From Rhodococcus sp. SMB37 (GTDB lineage Bacteria; Actinomycetota; Actinomycetes; Mycobacteriales; Mycobacteriaceae), in NCBI RefSeq assembly GCF_004345605.1, contig NZ_SLVY01000004.1:310001-374000 (forward strand): a stretch of DNA of 64,000 bases, read 5' to 3'. The notes below the pieces were generated by a model. It was not told where the DNA came from and ran no database searches. It saw only the letters and a program-made list of their open reading frames with translations. Positions 44,176 to 55,200 of the stretch are shown in pieces; position 1 is the first letter of the stretch; every line of letters begins with the position of its first letter. Position numbers and translations under genes: made by a program.

Positions 44176-45081
44176 TCAGGGCAGTGACGGCGCTGCCATG
44201 TGCGAACGCAGGAATTCTCCGAACTCGACCACGGCATCCGCAGCCTCCTTCACGAGAGACGCCTGCAGGCCCGCGACGTGCCACAGCTCCGGTTGCTCCA
44301 CCAATGTCAGATCCACACCGGCTGCGCGCAGCTTGCCCGAGAACTCGATGATCTGCGGATGGAGCACCTCGGTGGTGCCGACCTGGATCAGCGTCGGCGG
44401 GAGGCCCGTCGGGTCCGCGCGGATTGGTGCGTAACCCGGGTCGCTGGGGTTTCCGTCGCCGAGATACGCCTCGGCAGAGGTGTACGCCCATCGGGTGTTG
44501 ACGACGACATCCCGGTCGATGGTTGCCGAGCGTGAACCCGGATCCACCCACGGCGAGAACAGACCCAGAGCCGCCGGGGTGACGCCGTGATCGCTGATGA
44601 GCCTGTTCGCGGTGGCAACGGTGAGCCCGCCCCCTGCGGAATCTCCGGCGATGGACAGGGATCCGGGAGTGAATCCCCGCCGGTCGAGGAGTTCGAGGTA
44701 GGCGCCGACAGCGTCGTCCAGCGCGGCCGGGTACGGATGCTCCGGCGCGAGACGGTAGTCCACCGCATAGACCACGGCACCGCTGGCGGCGGCGAGGTGG
44801 GCCACGAGCGACCGGTGTGTGGCCGGCGACGCGCAGGTGTAGGCACCGCCGTGCAGGTACAGCACCGCGGTGGGTCGTTCGGTGGCGCCCACCGTCACCC
44901 GTTCGGCCGGCCGGCCCGCCAGGGTGGTCGGTCGGACCACAGTGCCGGCGGGCAGGGTCTGGATCGGCGCGGCGGCCTCGAGCAGGCGTCGTTGCACGGG
45001 ATAGGGGAGTCGCGCGTTGAGCGTGAGCGCGTACAGGGGCCGGAGTGCGGCGCGGACGAGCGGCAGCGGCAGGTGGGGCAT
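44176..45081 (-). CDS. HSL-type alpha/beta hydrolase (esterase)
   Basis: 301 residues. YLHGGAYTCAS is the hormone-sensitive-lipase oxyanion-hole motif, IAGDSAGGGL the nucleophile elbow, and ELWHVAGLQA the catalytic His region. It likely hydrolyses short-chain esters and resembles LipR-type enzymes. It is the third gene of the monooxygenase-SDR-esterase operon, 8 bases after the SDR. A Baeyer-Villiger product (an ester) would be a natural substrate. Confidence 0.87.
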   Translation of the reverse strand: MPHLPLPLVRAALRPLYALTLNARLPYPVQRRLLEAAAPIQTLPAGTVVRPTTLAGRPAERVTVGATERPTAVLYLHGGAYTCASPATHRSLVAHLAAASGAVVYAVDYRLAPEHPYPAALDDAVGAYLELLDRRGFTPGSLSIAGDSAGGGLTVATANRLISDHGVTPAALGLFSPWVDPGSRSATIDRDVVVNTRWAYTSAEAYLGDGNPSDPGYAPIRADPTGLPPTLIQVGTTEVLHPQIIEFSGKLRAAGVDLTLVEQPELWHVAGLQASLVKEAADAVVEFGEFLRSHMAAPSLP

Positions 45082-45089
45082 GGCGAACG

Positions 45090-45917
45090 CTAACCCTTCG
45101 GCAGGACGCGCGCCGTCACGAACGCGACGACACGCTGATACGCCGGACCGACGAGACGCACCCATCCGTCGAGCAGTTTCGCGTCGGCGCCGATCAGCAC
45201 GCGGCCCTTGTTCTTCCGGACGCCATTGACGATCGTCGCCGCCGCATCCTCGGGGGTCGTGCGGGCCAGCTTACTGTCGAAGAACTGCGCGAAGCTCACC
45301 TGATCGTCGCCGTCGGGCACGGCTGCGTTGCGCGCGATCGCCGTCTTGATTCCGCCGGGATGCACGCACGTGACCTGGACGGGATACTTCGCGACGAGCA
45401 TCTCCTGCCGCAACGATTCGGTGAACCCGCGTACCGCGAACTTGGCTGCGTTGTACGCGCTTTGGCCGGGAATGGACAGTAGCCCGAACAAGGACGACAC
45501 ATTGATCAGGTGCCCGTCGCCCGAGTCGATGAGGTGGGGAAGAAAAGCCTTGGTGCCGTTGACGACCCCCCAGAAGTCGACATCCACGACGCGCTCGAAG
45601 TCCTTGAACTCCGTGCGCTCGAACTCCCCGTGGTAGGCGACACCCGCGTTGTTGTAGACCTGGTTGACCACGCCGAAGTGCTCGGCGATCTTGTCTGCGT
45701 AGTCCATGACCTTCTCGCGCTGCGTGACGTCGAGCGGGTCTGCCTGAACCTCGGCACCGAGATCGCGTGCGCGACGAGCGGTTTCCTCGAGCCCGACGGT
45801 GTCGACATCGGACAGTGCCAGCCGGGCGCCCTTCGCTGCAAGATTGAGCGCGAGGGCACGCCCGATGCCCGAGCCGGCGCCGGTGATGACGACGACCCTG
45901 CCGGTGAATTCACTCAT
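45090..45917 (-). CDS. Short-chain dehydrogenase/reductase
   Basis: 275 residues, classical SDR. VVITGAGSGIGRALAL is the cofactor-binding TGxxxGxG, NNAG is present, and the Ser-Tyr-Lys site is INVSSLFG...SAYNAAKFA. It corresponds in position to Rv1245c. It overlaps the monooxygenase gene upstream by ATGA. It probably interconverts the alcohol and ketone handled by its neighbours; substrate not known. Confidence 0.9.
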   Translation of the reverse strand: MSEFTGRVVVITGAGSGIGRALALNLAAKGARLALSDVDTVGLEETARRARDLGAEVQADPLDVTQREKVMDYADKIAEHFGVVNQVYNNAGVAYHGEFERTEFKDFERVVDVDFWGVVNGTKAFLPHLIDSGDGHLINVSSLFGLLSIPGQSAYNAAKFAVRGFTESLRQEMLVAKYPVQVTCVHPGGIKTAIARNAAVPDGDDQVSFAQFFDSKLARTTPEDAAATIVNGVRKNKGRVLIGADAKLLDGWVRLVGPAYQRVVAFVTARVLPKG

Positions 45918-47482
45918 TGTGCTGCAACCTCTCGGGTGGTGTCGGCTTCCGCTGCTCGAGCGGGAACAGGTGAGGGAAGATCGGTGGCGGCGACGCTACG
46001 GTACGCCTCGAGATCGAATTGCTTCGTGATGTTGCGGAATTCGAAGGTGAATCCGGGCCATACCGTGGTGTTGTTGCCGTGCTTGTCGAGGTACCAGCTC
46101 GCGCAGCCACCGGTGTTCCACACGCTCGATTCGAGGGCATGCTGGAGGGTGCGGTTGTAGTCGTCCTGGACGTCCTCGCGTACCTCGATGGTGCCGATGC
46201 GGTGCTGGTCGATGGTGCGGATCGCGTCGACGAGGTAGTTGAGCTGCGATTCGATCATGTAGACCATCGAGGTATGGCCGAGCCCGGTGTTGGGCCCGAC
46301 GAGGAAGAACATGTTCGGGAACCCGGCGACGGTGGTGCCCTTGTATCCCTGCATGCCGGTGTCGTCGAAGACTTCGGCGAGGGAGCGCCCGTCCTTGCCG
46401 AAGATGCCGGCGAACGTGGGGGAGTCGGTGACGTGGAAGCCGGTGGCGACGACGATCGCGTCCACCTTGCGGGCGGTGCCGTCCGTCGTGACGATGCCGT
46501 CGGCTGTCACCTCGCTGATGCCGGCGGTGACAAGGTCGACGTTCGGCCGCGTTAGTGTGGGGTAGTAGGCGTTGGAGATGAGCATGCGCTTGCAGCCGAT
46601 CTTGAAGGTCGGGGTGACCTTGCGTCGTAGCACCGGGTCGGAGATCTGACGACGGATCTGGGCGCGGGCCGCAATCTCGAGGGGTTTCATGAAGATCGGG
46701 GCTTTGGCGAGACCGACGACCTGCGTCTCGCGCGTCAGGTACTGCATGGTGCGCGAGAGACGCTGGAAGCCCGGTACGTAGCGGAACGCGAATCGCTCGG
46801 CCTTGGTGTATTCGCGGTCGGCGCGGGGGAGGATCCACGGTGCGGTGCGCTGGTAGACGTCGAGATGCGAGACCTTGCCGGCGATCGCGGGGACGATCTG
46901 AATGGCGGACGCGCCGGTGCCGATCACGGCGACGCGCTTGCCGGAGAGATCGGCATCGTGGTTCCAGCGCGCCGAATGGAAGATCTCGCCTTCGAAGCTG
47001 TTGATTCCCTTGATTTCGGGCAGTGACGGCTCGCACAGTGCGCCGACCGCGGAGACGAGGATCTTCGCACTGAACGCGCCCTTGGTGGTCTCGACGTCCC
47101 ACCGGAAGGTCGTCGTGTTCCAGTTTGCGGAGTGCACGTCGCAGCCGAAGACCGTGCGGCGGCGGACATCGTACTTGTCGGCGACGGAGGAGATGTATGC
47201 CTGGATCTCGGGTTGGGGGGAGAACGAGCGGGTCCAGCCGGGGTTGAGGGCGAAGGAGTACGAGTACAGGTTCGACGGCACGTCGCACGCGGCGCCGGGG
47301 TAGGTGTTGTCGCGCCAGGTGCCGCCCACCTCGTTGCCGCGTTCGAGTACGAGGAAGTTCTTACCCGCACGCGTGAGTTCGATAGCGGCGCCGAGTCCGG
47401 CGAATCCGCTGCCGATGATCAGCGTGTCGACCAGGCGGGGGCTCGTGTCGGCCGCGGCATTGTCTGTAACCGTGAGACTCAT
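45914..47482 (-). CDS. Flavin-containing / Baeyer-Villiger-type monooxygenase
   Basis: 522 residues. The FAD motif is IIGSGFAGLGAAIELTRAG, the NADPH motif VIGTGASAIQI, and FEGEIFHSARWN matches the FxGxxxHxxxW fingerprint of type I Baeyer-Villiger monooxygenases, with Asn replacing the usual final Pro/Asp. It resembles MymA of M. tuberculosis in its partnership with an SDR and an esterase. ATG 47482 is supported by an excellent promoter just upstream. Confidence 0.9.
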   Translation of the reverse strand: MSLTVTDNAAADTSPRLVDTLIIGSGFAGLGAAIELTRAGKNFLVLERGNEVGGTWRDNTYPGAACDVPSNLYSYSFALNPGWTRSFSPQPEIQAYISSVADKYDVRRRTVFGCDVHSANWNTTTFRWDVETTKGAFSAKILVSAVGALCEPSLPEIKGINSFEGEIFHSARWNHDADLSGKRVAVIGTGASAIQIVPAIAGKVSHLDVYQRTAPWILPRADREYTKAERFAFRYVPGFQRLSRTMQYLTRETQVVGLAKAPIFMKPLEIAARAQIRRQISDPVLRRKVTPTFKIGCKRMLISNAYYPTLTRPNVDLVTAGISEVTADGIVTTDGTARKVDAIVVATGFHVTDSPTFAGIFGKDGRSLAEVFDDTGMQGYKGTTVAGFPNMFFLVGPNTGLGHTSMVYMIESQLNYLVDAIRTIDQHRIGTIEVREDVQDDYNRTLQHALESSVWNTGGCASWYLDKHGNNTTVWPGFTFEFRNITKQFDLEAYRSVAATDLPSPVPARAAEADTTREVAAQ

Positions 47483-47518
47483 GTAACTCAGCGTAGGCAC
47501 TTGTTGAGCGGCGGTCAA
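47482..47518 (-). promoter_or_regulatory. Promoter of the monooxygenase operon
   Basis: On the minus strand, TTGACC (47513-47518), a 17-base spacer, TACGCT (47490-47495) and seven bases to ATG 47482: a near-consensus SigA promoter making a leaderless or nearly leaderless mRNA. Confidence 0.7.
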
Positions 47519-47532
47519 TAGTCTTGTTGACT
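47513..47532. promoter_or_regulatory. Back-to-back -35 elements forming a TetR operator candidate
   Basis: GTCAA (47514-47518) and TTGAC (47527-47531) form an inverted repeat with an 8-base spacer. Each arm is the -35 of one divergent promoter, so one bound dimer would close both. Confidence 0.5.
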
Positions 47533-47562
47533 CTAATTCAGTAAGGCGGTTGCATGGAAGCG
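47527..47562 (+). promoter_or_regulatory. Leaderless promoter of the TetR gene
   Basis: TTGACT (47527-47532), a 17-base spacer, TTGCAT (47550-47555), then six bases to GTG 47562. The fit points to GTG 47562 rather than TTG 47550 as the start. Confidence 0.55.
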
Positions 47563-48218
47563 TGAAAGGCACCGACACCAAACGAAAAAGGCTCGGACCG
47601 GCAGAACGTCGTGCCCAGTTGATCGACCTCGGAATGCGGATGCTCGCCGAACGTCCGCTGGATCAGATCTCCGTCGAAGACATCGCAGACGAAGCGGGAG
47701 TGTCGCGCGGACTGCTCTTCCACTACTTCTCGTCCAAGCACGAGTTCCACGTCGAACTCGTCCGGCATATCAGCCGCGACATGCTCGAATGCACCGCACC
47801 GGACGAGACTCTCGACCCCTTCGACATGCTGCGCGGCACCATCGTCGCCTATGCCGACTACGTGACCGAGCGCCGCGACACCTACGTGTCGATGCTGCGC
47901 GGAACCGCGAGCGGAGACCCGGACATGCGCGAGGTCTTCGAACAGACGCGCACCGCGATGGTCGAGCGAACACTTCGATACCTGCCGGACATCGGGATCG
48001 ACGCCGGTCCCGCGGTCCGCCTCGCCGTACGTGGCTGGGTGGCCTTCGTCGAAGACATCACCATCGCGTGGCTCCGGGAACCGGCCATCGACCGCGACGA
48101 GTTCATCGCACTCGCGGTCGGTGCACTCCCCGCCGTCACCTACGCAGCCGTCGCACTCGGTGAAACGGCGCGAGCCGGGTCGGTCGTCCCGAAGGACGAA
48201 CCGACCCGGCTCGCATGA
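47562..48218 (+). CDS. TetR-family transcriptional regulator
   Basis: 218 residues. The N-terminal HTH is AQLIDLGMRMLAERPLDQISVEDIADEAGVSRGLLFHYFSSKHEF, typical of TetR. The C-terminal ligand domain is helical with no assigned ligand. It is divergent from the monooxygenase operon and probably represses both directions through the shared -35 region. M. tuberculosis mymA is instead controlled by the AraC-type VirS. Confidence 0.9.
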   Translation: MKGTDTKRKRLGPAERRAQLIDLGMRMLAERPLDQISVEDIADEAGVSRGLLFHYFSSKHEFHVELVRHISRDMLECTAPDETLDPFDMLRGTIVAYADYVTERRDTYVSMLRGTASGDPDMREVFEQTRTAMVERTLRYLPDIGIDAGPAVRLAVRGWVAFVEDITIAWLREPAIDRDEFIALAVGALPAVTYAAVALGETARAGSVVPKDEPTRLA

Positions 48219-48300
48219 GAACCGTCATGCCCTGATCGAGCACGAACGGGGCTTGCGTGGCACTCGAGCGACTATCTTCCCGTCGCTTCGCTCGCTCTTG

Positions 48301-51300
48301 TCAGTGCTCGAACGCCTTGTCGAGGATCTCCTGCTGCTCGACCGCGTGCACCTTGCTCGAGCCCGACGACGGAGCCGACATCGCGCGACGCGACACCCGC
48401 TTCACACCGGAGAGGTGATCGGGAAGGAGCTCCGGCAGAGCCAGGCCGAGGAACGGCCAGGCACCCTGGTTGGCCGGCTCCTCCTGCACCCAGAAGAACT
48501 CGGACGCATTCGGGTACTTGTCGAGGGTCTCGGCGATCCGGCGACGCGGTACCGGGTACAGCTGCTCGACACGGACGATCGCGATGTCGTCGCGGCCTTC
48601 CTTCTGCTTCTTCGCGAGCAGCTCCCAGTAGATCTTGCCCGAGGTCAGCAGCACACGCGTCACCTTGGACCGATCCGCTGTCTCGTTCTCGTACGGGACC
48701 TCTTCGAGGATCGAGCGGAACTTGCCCTGCGTGAAGTCCTCGACGTTGCTGACCGCAGCCTTGTTGCGCAGCATCGACTTCGGTGTGAAGACCACCAGCG
48801 GGCGGCGGATGCCGTCGAGGTGGTGGCGACGCAGCAGGTGGAAGTAGCTCGCCGGGGTGGACGGCACGGCCACCGTCATCGAGCCCTCGGCGCACAGCTG
48901 CAGCCAGCGCTCGATACGACCGGAGGTGTGGTCGGGGCCCTGACCCTCGTGGCCGTGCGGCAGGAGCATCACGACGTCGGAGAGCTGACCCCACTTGGCC
49001 TCACCGGACGAGATGAACTCGTCGATGATCGACTGCGCGCCGTTGACGAAGTCGCCGAACTGCGCCTCCCACAGCACCAGCGCCTCGGGGTTGCCCACCG
49101 AGTAGCCGTACTCGAAGCCCACGCCCGCGAACTCGGTCAGCGCCGAGTCGTACACCATGAAGCGGCCACCGTTACCGGAGTTCGCAGCGAGCTCCGCGAG
49201 CGGGTTGTACTCCTCGCCGGTCTTGCGGTCGATGAGGACCGAGTGGCGCTGCGTGAACGTGCCGCGCCGCGAGTCCTGTCCGGCCAGGCGCACGAGTGCA
49301 CCCTGCTCGGCGAGCGACCCGAATGCGAGCAGCTCCGCGTAGGCCCAGTCGATGTGGCCCTCGCGGGACATCTCGCGACGCTTCTCGATCACCGGCTTGA
49401 CACGCGGGTGCACGCTGAAGCCCTCGGGAACGTTGACGAACGCATCGCCGATGCGGTCGAGGACACTCTGGTCGACGGCCGTGGTCAGGCGCGGTGCGGG
49501 CGTCTGGTCGAGCTCGACGGACTCGGACGGTTCCGGCTGGAACTTCTCGAGCTCGCGAACCTCGTTGAACACACGCTCCAACTGACCCTGGTAGTCGCGC
49601 AGTGCGTCTTCGGCTTCCTTGAGCGAGATGTCGCCGCGGCCGATGAGGGCCTCGGTGTAGCTCTTACGGACGCTGCGCTTGGTGTCGATCACGTCGTACA
49701 TGGCCGGCTGCGTCATCGACGGATCGTCGCCCTCGTTGTGGCCGCGACGGCGGTAGCAGATCATGTCGATCACGACGTCCTTGTGGAACGTCTCGCGGAA
49801 GTCCACGGCGAGCTGCGCAACCCACACACAGGCCTCGGGATCGTCACCGTTGACGTGGAAGATCGGTGCGCCGATCATCTTGGCGACGTCGGTGCAGTAC
49901 TCGGACGAACGCGAGTGCTCCGGCGCGGTGGTGAAGCCGACCTGGTTGTTGACCACGATGTGCACGGTGCCGCCGGTACGGTACCCGCGCAGCAGCGCGA
50001 GGTTCAGCGTCTCGGCGACCACGCCCTGGCCTGCGAACGCGGCGTCGCCGTGCAGGAGCAGCGGCAGGACCGTGAAGCCGCTCTCACCCTTGTCGAGAAT
50101 GTCCTGCTTGGCGCGGACGAGGCCCTCGAGAACCGGGTTGACCGCTTCGAGGTGTGACGGGTTCGCGGTCAGCGAGACCTTGATGTCGTTCTCGCCGAAC
50201 ATCTGGATGTAGGTGCCCTCGGCGCCCAGGTGGTACTTCACGTCACCGGAGCCGTGTGCGGCCGACGGGTTCAGGTTGCCCTCGAACTCCGTGAAGATCT
50301 TCGAGTACGGCTTGCCGACGATATTGGCGAGCACGTTCAGGCGACCACGGTGCGGCATGGCGATCGCGACCTCGTCGAGCTGATGCTCCGCGGCCTGATC
50401 GATGATGCTGTCCATCATCGGAATGACGGACTCGGCGCCCTCGAGCGAGAACCGCTTCTGGCCGACGTACTTGGTCTGCAGGAACGTCTCGAAGGCCTCG
50501 GCGGCGTTGAGGCGGCTCAGGATGTACTTCTGCTGCGCGACCGTCGGCTTGACGTGGTGCGCCTCGACCCGCTCTTGCAGCCACTGCTGCTGTTCGGGTT
50601 CGAGGATGTGCGTGTACTCGATGCCGACGTGGCGGCAGTACGCGTCGCGCAGCACCGACAGCACGTCCCGCAGCTTCATGCGCTGCTGGCCGTGGAAACC
50701 GCCGACGTTGAACTCGCGGTCGAGATCCCACAGGGTCAGGTCGTGGGTCGTGACGTCGAGGTCGGGGTGCGAACGGAACTTGTCGCGAACGAACTGCAAC
50801 GGATCGGTGTCGGCCATCAGATGGCCGCGGTTGCGATACGCCGCGATCAGCTCGAGCACTCGGGTGTGCTTGTCGACGAGGCCTTCCGGCACGTCCTTGC
50901 GCCAGCGAACCGGCTCGTAAGGAATATGCAGCGTGTGGAAGATCTCGTCGTAGAACTCGTCGGAGATCAGCAGCTGATGGATCTGACGGAGGAACTCGCC
51001 CGATTCGGCGCCCTGAATGACGCGGTGATCGTACGTCGAGGTCAGGGTCAGCAGCTTGCCGATACCCATATCGGCGATGCGCTCGTCGGAGGCCCCCTGG
51101 AACTCCGCGGGGTACTCCATCGCACCTGCACCGATGATCGCGCCCTGGCCGTTCATCAGACGCGGGACCGAATGCACGGTACCGATGCCGCCCGGGTTGG
51201 TCAGCGAGATCGTGACACCGGAGAAGTCCTCACCGGTGAGCTTGCCGTCGCGGGCACGACGGACGATGTCCTCGTACGCCGAGTAGAACTGCGCGAAGTT

Positions 51301-52035
51301 CATCGTCTCGCAGTTGCGGATAGCAGCGACGACGAGGGAACGCTGCCCGTTCTTGCCGGGCAGGTCGATGGCGAGACCGAGGTTGGTGTGGGCCGGGGTG
51401 ACGAGGTTCGGCTTGCCGTCGATCTCGGCGTAGTGGTTGTTCATGTTCGGGTACGCCTGGATCGCCTGGACGATCGCGTAACCGAGCAAGTGAGTGAACG
51501 ACACCTTGCCGCCGCGCGTGCGCGCGAGGTGATTGTTGATGACGATCCGGTTGTCGAACATCAGCTTTGCAGGGACCGCGCGGACGCTCGTGGCAGTGGG
51601 GATCGACAGCGAGGCGTTCATGTTCTTCGCGACCGCGCCGGCAGCACCGCGGAGAACCTTCTTCTCCTCGGTTGCGGGTGTGGCGGAAGGCGCGGCAGCA
51701 GCCTTGGGTGCGGGCTTCGTCGCGGCGGGCTTTGCTGCGGCAGGCTTCGCAGCCGGCGCCGCCTGGGATGCAGGCGCAGCCTTCGGTGCTGCAGCCTTAG
51801 GAGCAGGGGTGGCCGAAGCAGTCGTGGCGGGTGCGGACTTCGCCGGTGCGGGCTTCTCGGGTGCCGTGGTGTCGGATCCGTTCACACCTCCCGCAACCGC
51901 TGCTTCCGGCGAGTAGTCGGTCAGAAACTCGTGCCAGCTCGCATCCACGGACGACGGGTCGTCCTGGAAACGCTGGTACATTTCGTCAACCAACCACTGG
52001 TTCTGTCCGAACTGTGATGTAGAGCTGCTGCTCAC
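48301..52035 (-). CDS. kgd: Multifunctional 2-oxoglutarate decarboxylase/dehydrogenase (Kgd)
   Basis: 1244 residues, the actinobacterial fusion. Residues 1-40 ([31 protein letters not shown]) are the E1 N-terminal motif, 45-125 an Ala/Pro-rich linker, about 126-360 an E2-like acyltransferase domain, and the rest the thiamine-diphosphate E1 dehydrogenase ([35 protein letters not shown]). It produces succinyl-CoA with Lpd and SucB, or succinic semialdehyde-type products. Syntenic with Rv1248c. GTG start. Confidence 0.96.
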   Translation of the reverse strand: MSSSSTSQFGQNQWLVDEMYQRFQDDPSSVDASWHEFLTDYSPEAAVAGGVNGSDTTAPEKPAPAKSAPATTASATPAPKAAAPKAAPASQAAPAAKPAAAKPAATKPAPKAAAAPSATPATEEKKVLRGAAGAVAKNMNASLSIPTATSVRAVPAKLMFDNRIVINNHLARTRGGKVSFTHLLGYAIVQAIQAYPNMNNHYAEIDGKPNLVTPAHTNLGLAIDLPGKNGQRSLVVAAIRNCETMNFAQFYSAYEDIVRRARDGKLTGEDFSGVTISLTNPGGIGTVHSVPRLMNGQGAIIGAGAMEYPAEFQGASDERIADMGIGKLLTLTSTYDHRVIQGAESGEFLRQIHQLLISDEFYDEIFHTLHIPYEPVRWRKDVPEGLVDKHTRVLELIAAYRNRGHLMADTDPLQFVRDKFRSHPDLDVTTHDLTLWDLDREFNVGGFHGQQRMKLRDVLSVLRDAYCRHVGIEYTHILEPEQQQWLQERVEAHHVKPTVAQQKYILSRLNAAEAFETFLQTKYVGQKRFSLEGAESVIPMMDSIIDQAAEHQLDEVAIAMPHRGRLNVLANIVGKPYSKIFTEFEGNLNPSAAHGSGDVKYHLGAEGTYIQMFGENDIKVSLTANPSHLEAVNPVLEGLVRAKQDILDKGESGFTVLPLLLHGDAAFAGQGVVAETLNLALLRGYRTGGTVHIVVNNQVGFTTAPEHSRSSEYCTDVAKMIGAPIFHVNGDDPEACVWVAQLAVDFRETFHKDVVIDMICYRRRGHNEGDDPSMTQPAMYDVIDTKRSVRKSYTEALIGRGDISLKEAEDALRDYQGQLERVFNEVRELEKFQPEPSESVELDQTPAPRLTTAVDQSVLDRIGDAFVNVPEGFSVHPRVKPVIEKRREMSREGHIDWAYAELLAFGSLAEQGALVRLAGQDSRRGTFTQRHSVLIDRKTGEEYNPLAELAANSGNGGRFMVYDSALTEFAGVGFEYGYSVGNPEALVLWEAQFGDFVNGAQSIIDEFISSGEAKWGQLSDVVMLLPHGHEGQGPDHTSGRIERWLQLCAEGSMTVAVPSTPASYFHLLRRHHLDGIRRPLVVFTPKSMLRNKAAVSNVEDFTQGKFRSILEEVPYENETADRSKVTRVLLTSGKIYWELLAKKQKEGRDDIAIVRVEQLYPVPRRRIAETLDKYPNASEFFWVQEEPANQGAWPFLGLALPELLPDHLSGVKRVSRRAMSAPSSGSSKVHAVEQQEILDKAFEH

Positions 52036-52239
52036 GGCAGTTGTTCGCCTCGTTTCTTTCTTCGGTACCCGATCGGAGCGCCTGTGGTTATGAGGCTAGC
52101 CCTCGGCATGTGACGATTCGAACCGATCTTGCATGCCGGAGAGCCACCTCACAATCTCGAGTCGACGGGGTCTCCATCGATGACGGTTCTCGACCGCAGA
52201 TTATTCCCTGTTACGTGCATCGCCGCAGCACGGACCCCG
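52036..52239. other. Intergenic region upstream of kgd
   Basis: 204 bases. On the minus strand TAGCCT and TAACC-type elements near 52090-52102 are possible -10 sites about 60 bases before kgd. GTTAC occurs at 52210-52214 and 52239-52243. No ORF or strong terminator was seen between the ABC exporter and kgd. Confidence 0.4.
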
Positions 52240-55200
52240 TTACAAAGTCGAGCTGCGCGGGGTCGCAACCGGTTCGGGGTCCCGCTTCGGCGTGTCGTCC
52301 TCGACGTCCGGTACCAGCCCCGCGGTCGCGAGTTGCCACAAAGTGGTGTACAGGCCACCCGCGCGACGCAACGTCTCGTGCGGTCCACGCTCGACCACCC
52401 GGCCTCCCTCGATCACGACGACCAGGTCGGCCCGAGCTGCGGTGGCCAGCCGGTGCGCGACGATCACCGCCGTCCGCGACCGCGAGACCGACGCGCCGGC
52501 CTCGAGCACCGCCTGCTCGGTGGCCGGATCGAGGGTGGCCGTCGCTTCGTCGAGCAACAGCAGGTCAGGATCGACGAGTTCGGCCCGGGCCAACGCGATC
52601 AACTGACGCTGACCGGCCGACAGACCCTGACCACGCTCGCCGACGGGATGAAGCATCCCTCCGCCGAGGCCGGCGATCATGCCGAGTGCTCCCACCGTGC
52701 GAGCCGCGGATTCGATGTCGGACCGGCTCGCGTCGGGTCGGCCGTACGCGATGTTGCTCGCCACAGTTCCGGTGAACAGGTGCGCCTCCTGCGGCACCAC
52801 ACCGAGCCTGCCGCGGTACTCGGGTAGCCGATACTCGCGCAGATCCGTCCCGTCGACGCGCACCGAACCGGACGTCGGGTCGTAGAAGCGGGCGAGCAAT
52901 TTGACGATCGTCGACTTCCCGGCCCCCGTGCGACCCACCAACGCGACCGTCGATCCCGGAGGGAAGCTCAGGTCGACGTCGGCGAGCGCATCGGTGTCGG
53001 CGCCGCTGTACCGGAACCCGACATCCTCGAGACGAACGTCGCCGCGAAGGTGCCCGGACACATCGACGGTGCCCGCCGGTCCGGACTCGAGCGAACTCTC
53101 GGTGCGCAGGAGGTCGCCGATTCGGCGCAATCCGACACGTGCCTGCTGATAGCCGTCGAACACCTGTGACAACTGCTGGATGGGACCGAACAACAGATTC
53201 AGGTACAGGACGAACGCGATCAGGACACCGGCAGTGGTGGCGCCGGACGAGACCTCGCGGGCACCCACGAACACGACAGCAGCCAATGCCAGATCCGACA
53301 GGAACGTGATGAACGGGAAGAACAGGGAGATCGCCCGCTGCGACCGCATGCGGCTGCGGCGGTACGCATCGGCACGTTCGGCAAACCGGCGCGCGGAGGT
53401 CTCCTCGCGGCGGTACGCCTGAGCTGCGCGCAATCCGGTGATGTTCTCCTGGAAATCGGCGTTGACCAGGGAGATCCGTTCCCGCGAGACCGCATAGGCC
53501 ACGCCCGAGACCTTCCGGAACCACAGCGTGGCCGCCACCAACACCGGGATGACACCGAGGACCACCACCGCGAGCGAGGCGTCGGTGGCCAGCAGCGCCA
53601 CGGAGATACCCAGCAGAGTCAGTACGCTGACCACCGCGGTCGACAACCCCGTCTGGATGAACTGCGACAGTGCGTCGACGTCGGTCGTCATCCGCGTCAT
53701 GATCCGGCCCGACAGTTCGCGCTCGTAATAGTCGAGGCCCAGTCGCTGCAGGTGTGCGTAGCTACGCACCCGCAATCCGAGCAGCACTCGTTCCCCGGCC
53801 CGGGCGGTGAGCACCGTCAGGACGGCCACCGCGGCCCACCCGAGCAGCGCGAGTCCCACGCCCATCGCCGCAGCGAACCACAGCATGTCGGGGTCGCCGG
53901 GGGTCACACCCCGGTCTACGGCGAACCGCACGATCGACGGAAACGCGATGTTGATCGCGGACTCGACCGCGAGACACACCATCACTGCGGCGAGCAGCCG
54001 GCGCACCGGACGCAGCGTTCTCAGGAGCCGGAACTGCGGGTCGGGTCGGCGCAACGCACGCGACTGCAGGTCGGGGTCGGCGCCGGGTTGCTCCGTGGCA
54101 GGTGGCAACGCGGCGACCGCTGCGCGCAGTTCGGGGGTGGGCGCCACCGCGCCGAGCGCGCCGCTCATGGGCCCGGCCCCTCCACGGCCACCACCGGGAC
54201 CGCGGTTCACGGGAGCGAGAGCCGCCGGCCTGCTCGGGGAATGGTCGTCGGATGGGGTCTCGGTCTCGGGCCACAGTGCGTGCGGGCCGTTCGAAGCGCC
54301 CTCCCGGGGCGATATGGAGTGTTCTGAGGGGGCTGGTCGCTCGGAATGGGAATCGGGTGATGCGCCCGTCAACAAGCGGCGGAACACAGGACTGCGCCGA
54401 TCGAGTTCGTCGACGGTCCCGATGTCGACGATCGTGCCGCCGTCGAGTACCGCGACACGGTCGGCGAGCGTCAGTGTCGACCGGCGGTGTGCGAGCACCA
54501 GGGTGGTGCGGTCGGGCTGCGCGCGGAGCGCGGCGTAGATCGCGGCCTCCGTCTCGGCATCCACCGCGGATGTCGCATCGTCGAGGAGCAGCACTCTGGG
54601 ACTGAGCAGCAGCGCGCGGGCCAGCGCGACTCGTTGCCGTTGCCCACCCGAGAGTGTGAGGCCGCGTTCGCCGACGACGGTGTCGTACCCGTCGGGCAAG
54701 GACTCGATGAACTCGTCGGCACGTGCTGCGACGGCGGCGGCGCGGATCTCCTCATCGGTGGCGTCGTGCCGGCCCAGCGCGATATTCGACGCGATGGTGT
54801 CGGAGAACAGGAACGGCTCGTCGAACACGAGGCTCACCGCTTCGCGCAGCCGGTCGGCGCGCAGCGAGGTCACATCGATGTCGCGGCCGTCGGATGTCAG
54901 GCACACCGCGCCCGCCGACGGGGTGTAGAAGCGCGGTGCGAGCAGCGACAGGGCGGTCTTGCCCGAGCCTGCAGGACCGACGATCGCGACGGTCTCACCG
55001 GGCAGCACCTCGAGGTCCATCCCGTCGATCACATCGCGGCCTTCGTCGAAACCGAAGGTCACATTGCGGAACGCGAGTCCGAGCGGTCCGTCGGGAAGCG
55101 GTACGGGATGCGCAGGATCAGCGACGTCGGGCTCGGTGTCGATCACCTCGTACACCCGCTCGACCGCGGCGCGTGACAGCTGCGCCATGATCACGACCTG

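Noticed and set aside
48267..48287. AGCGAC...GTCGCT hairpin between the TetR gene and kgd as a terminator
   Set aside because: Only a 6-bp stem with a 9-base loop and no T-tract; too weak to list as a feature.
48031..50157. A roughly 700-codon open frame antisense to kgd
   Set aside because: It mirrors kgd codon structure and shows only low-complexity Arg/Leu/Val sequence.
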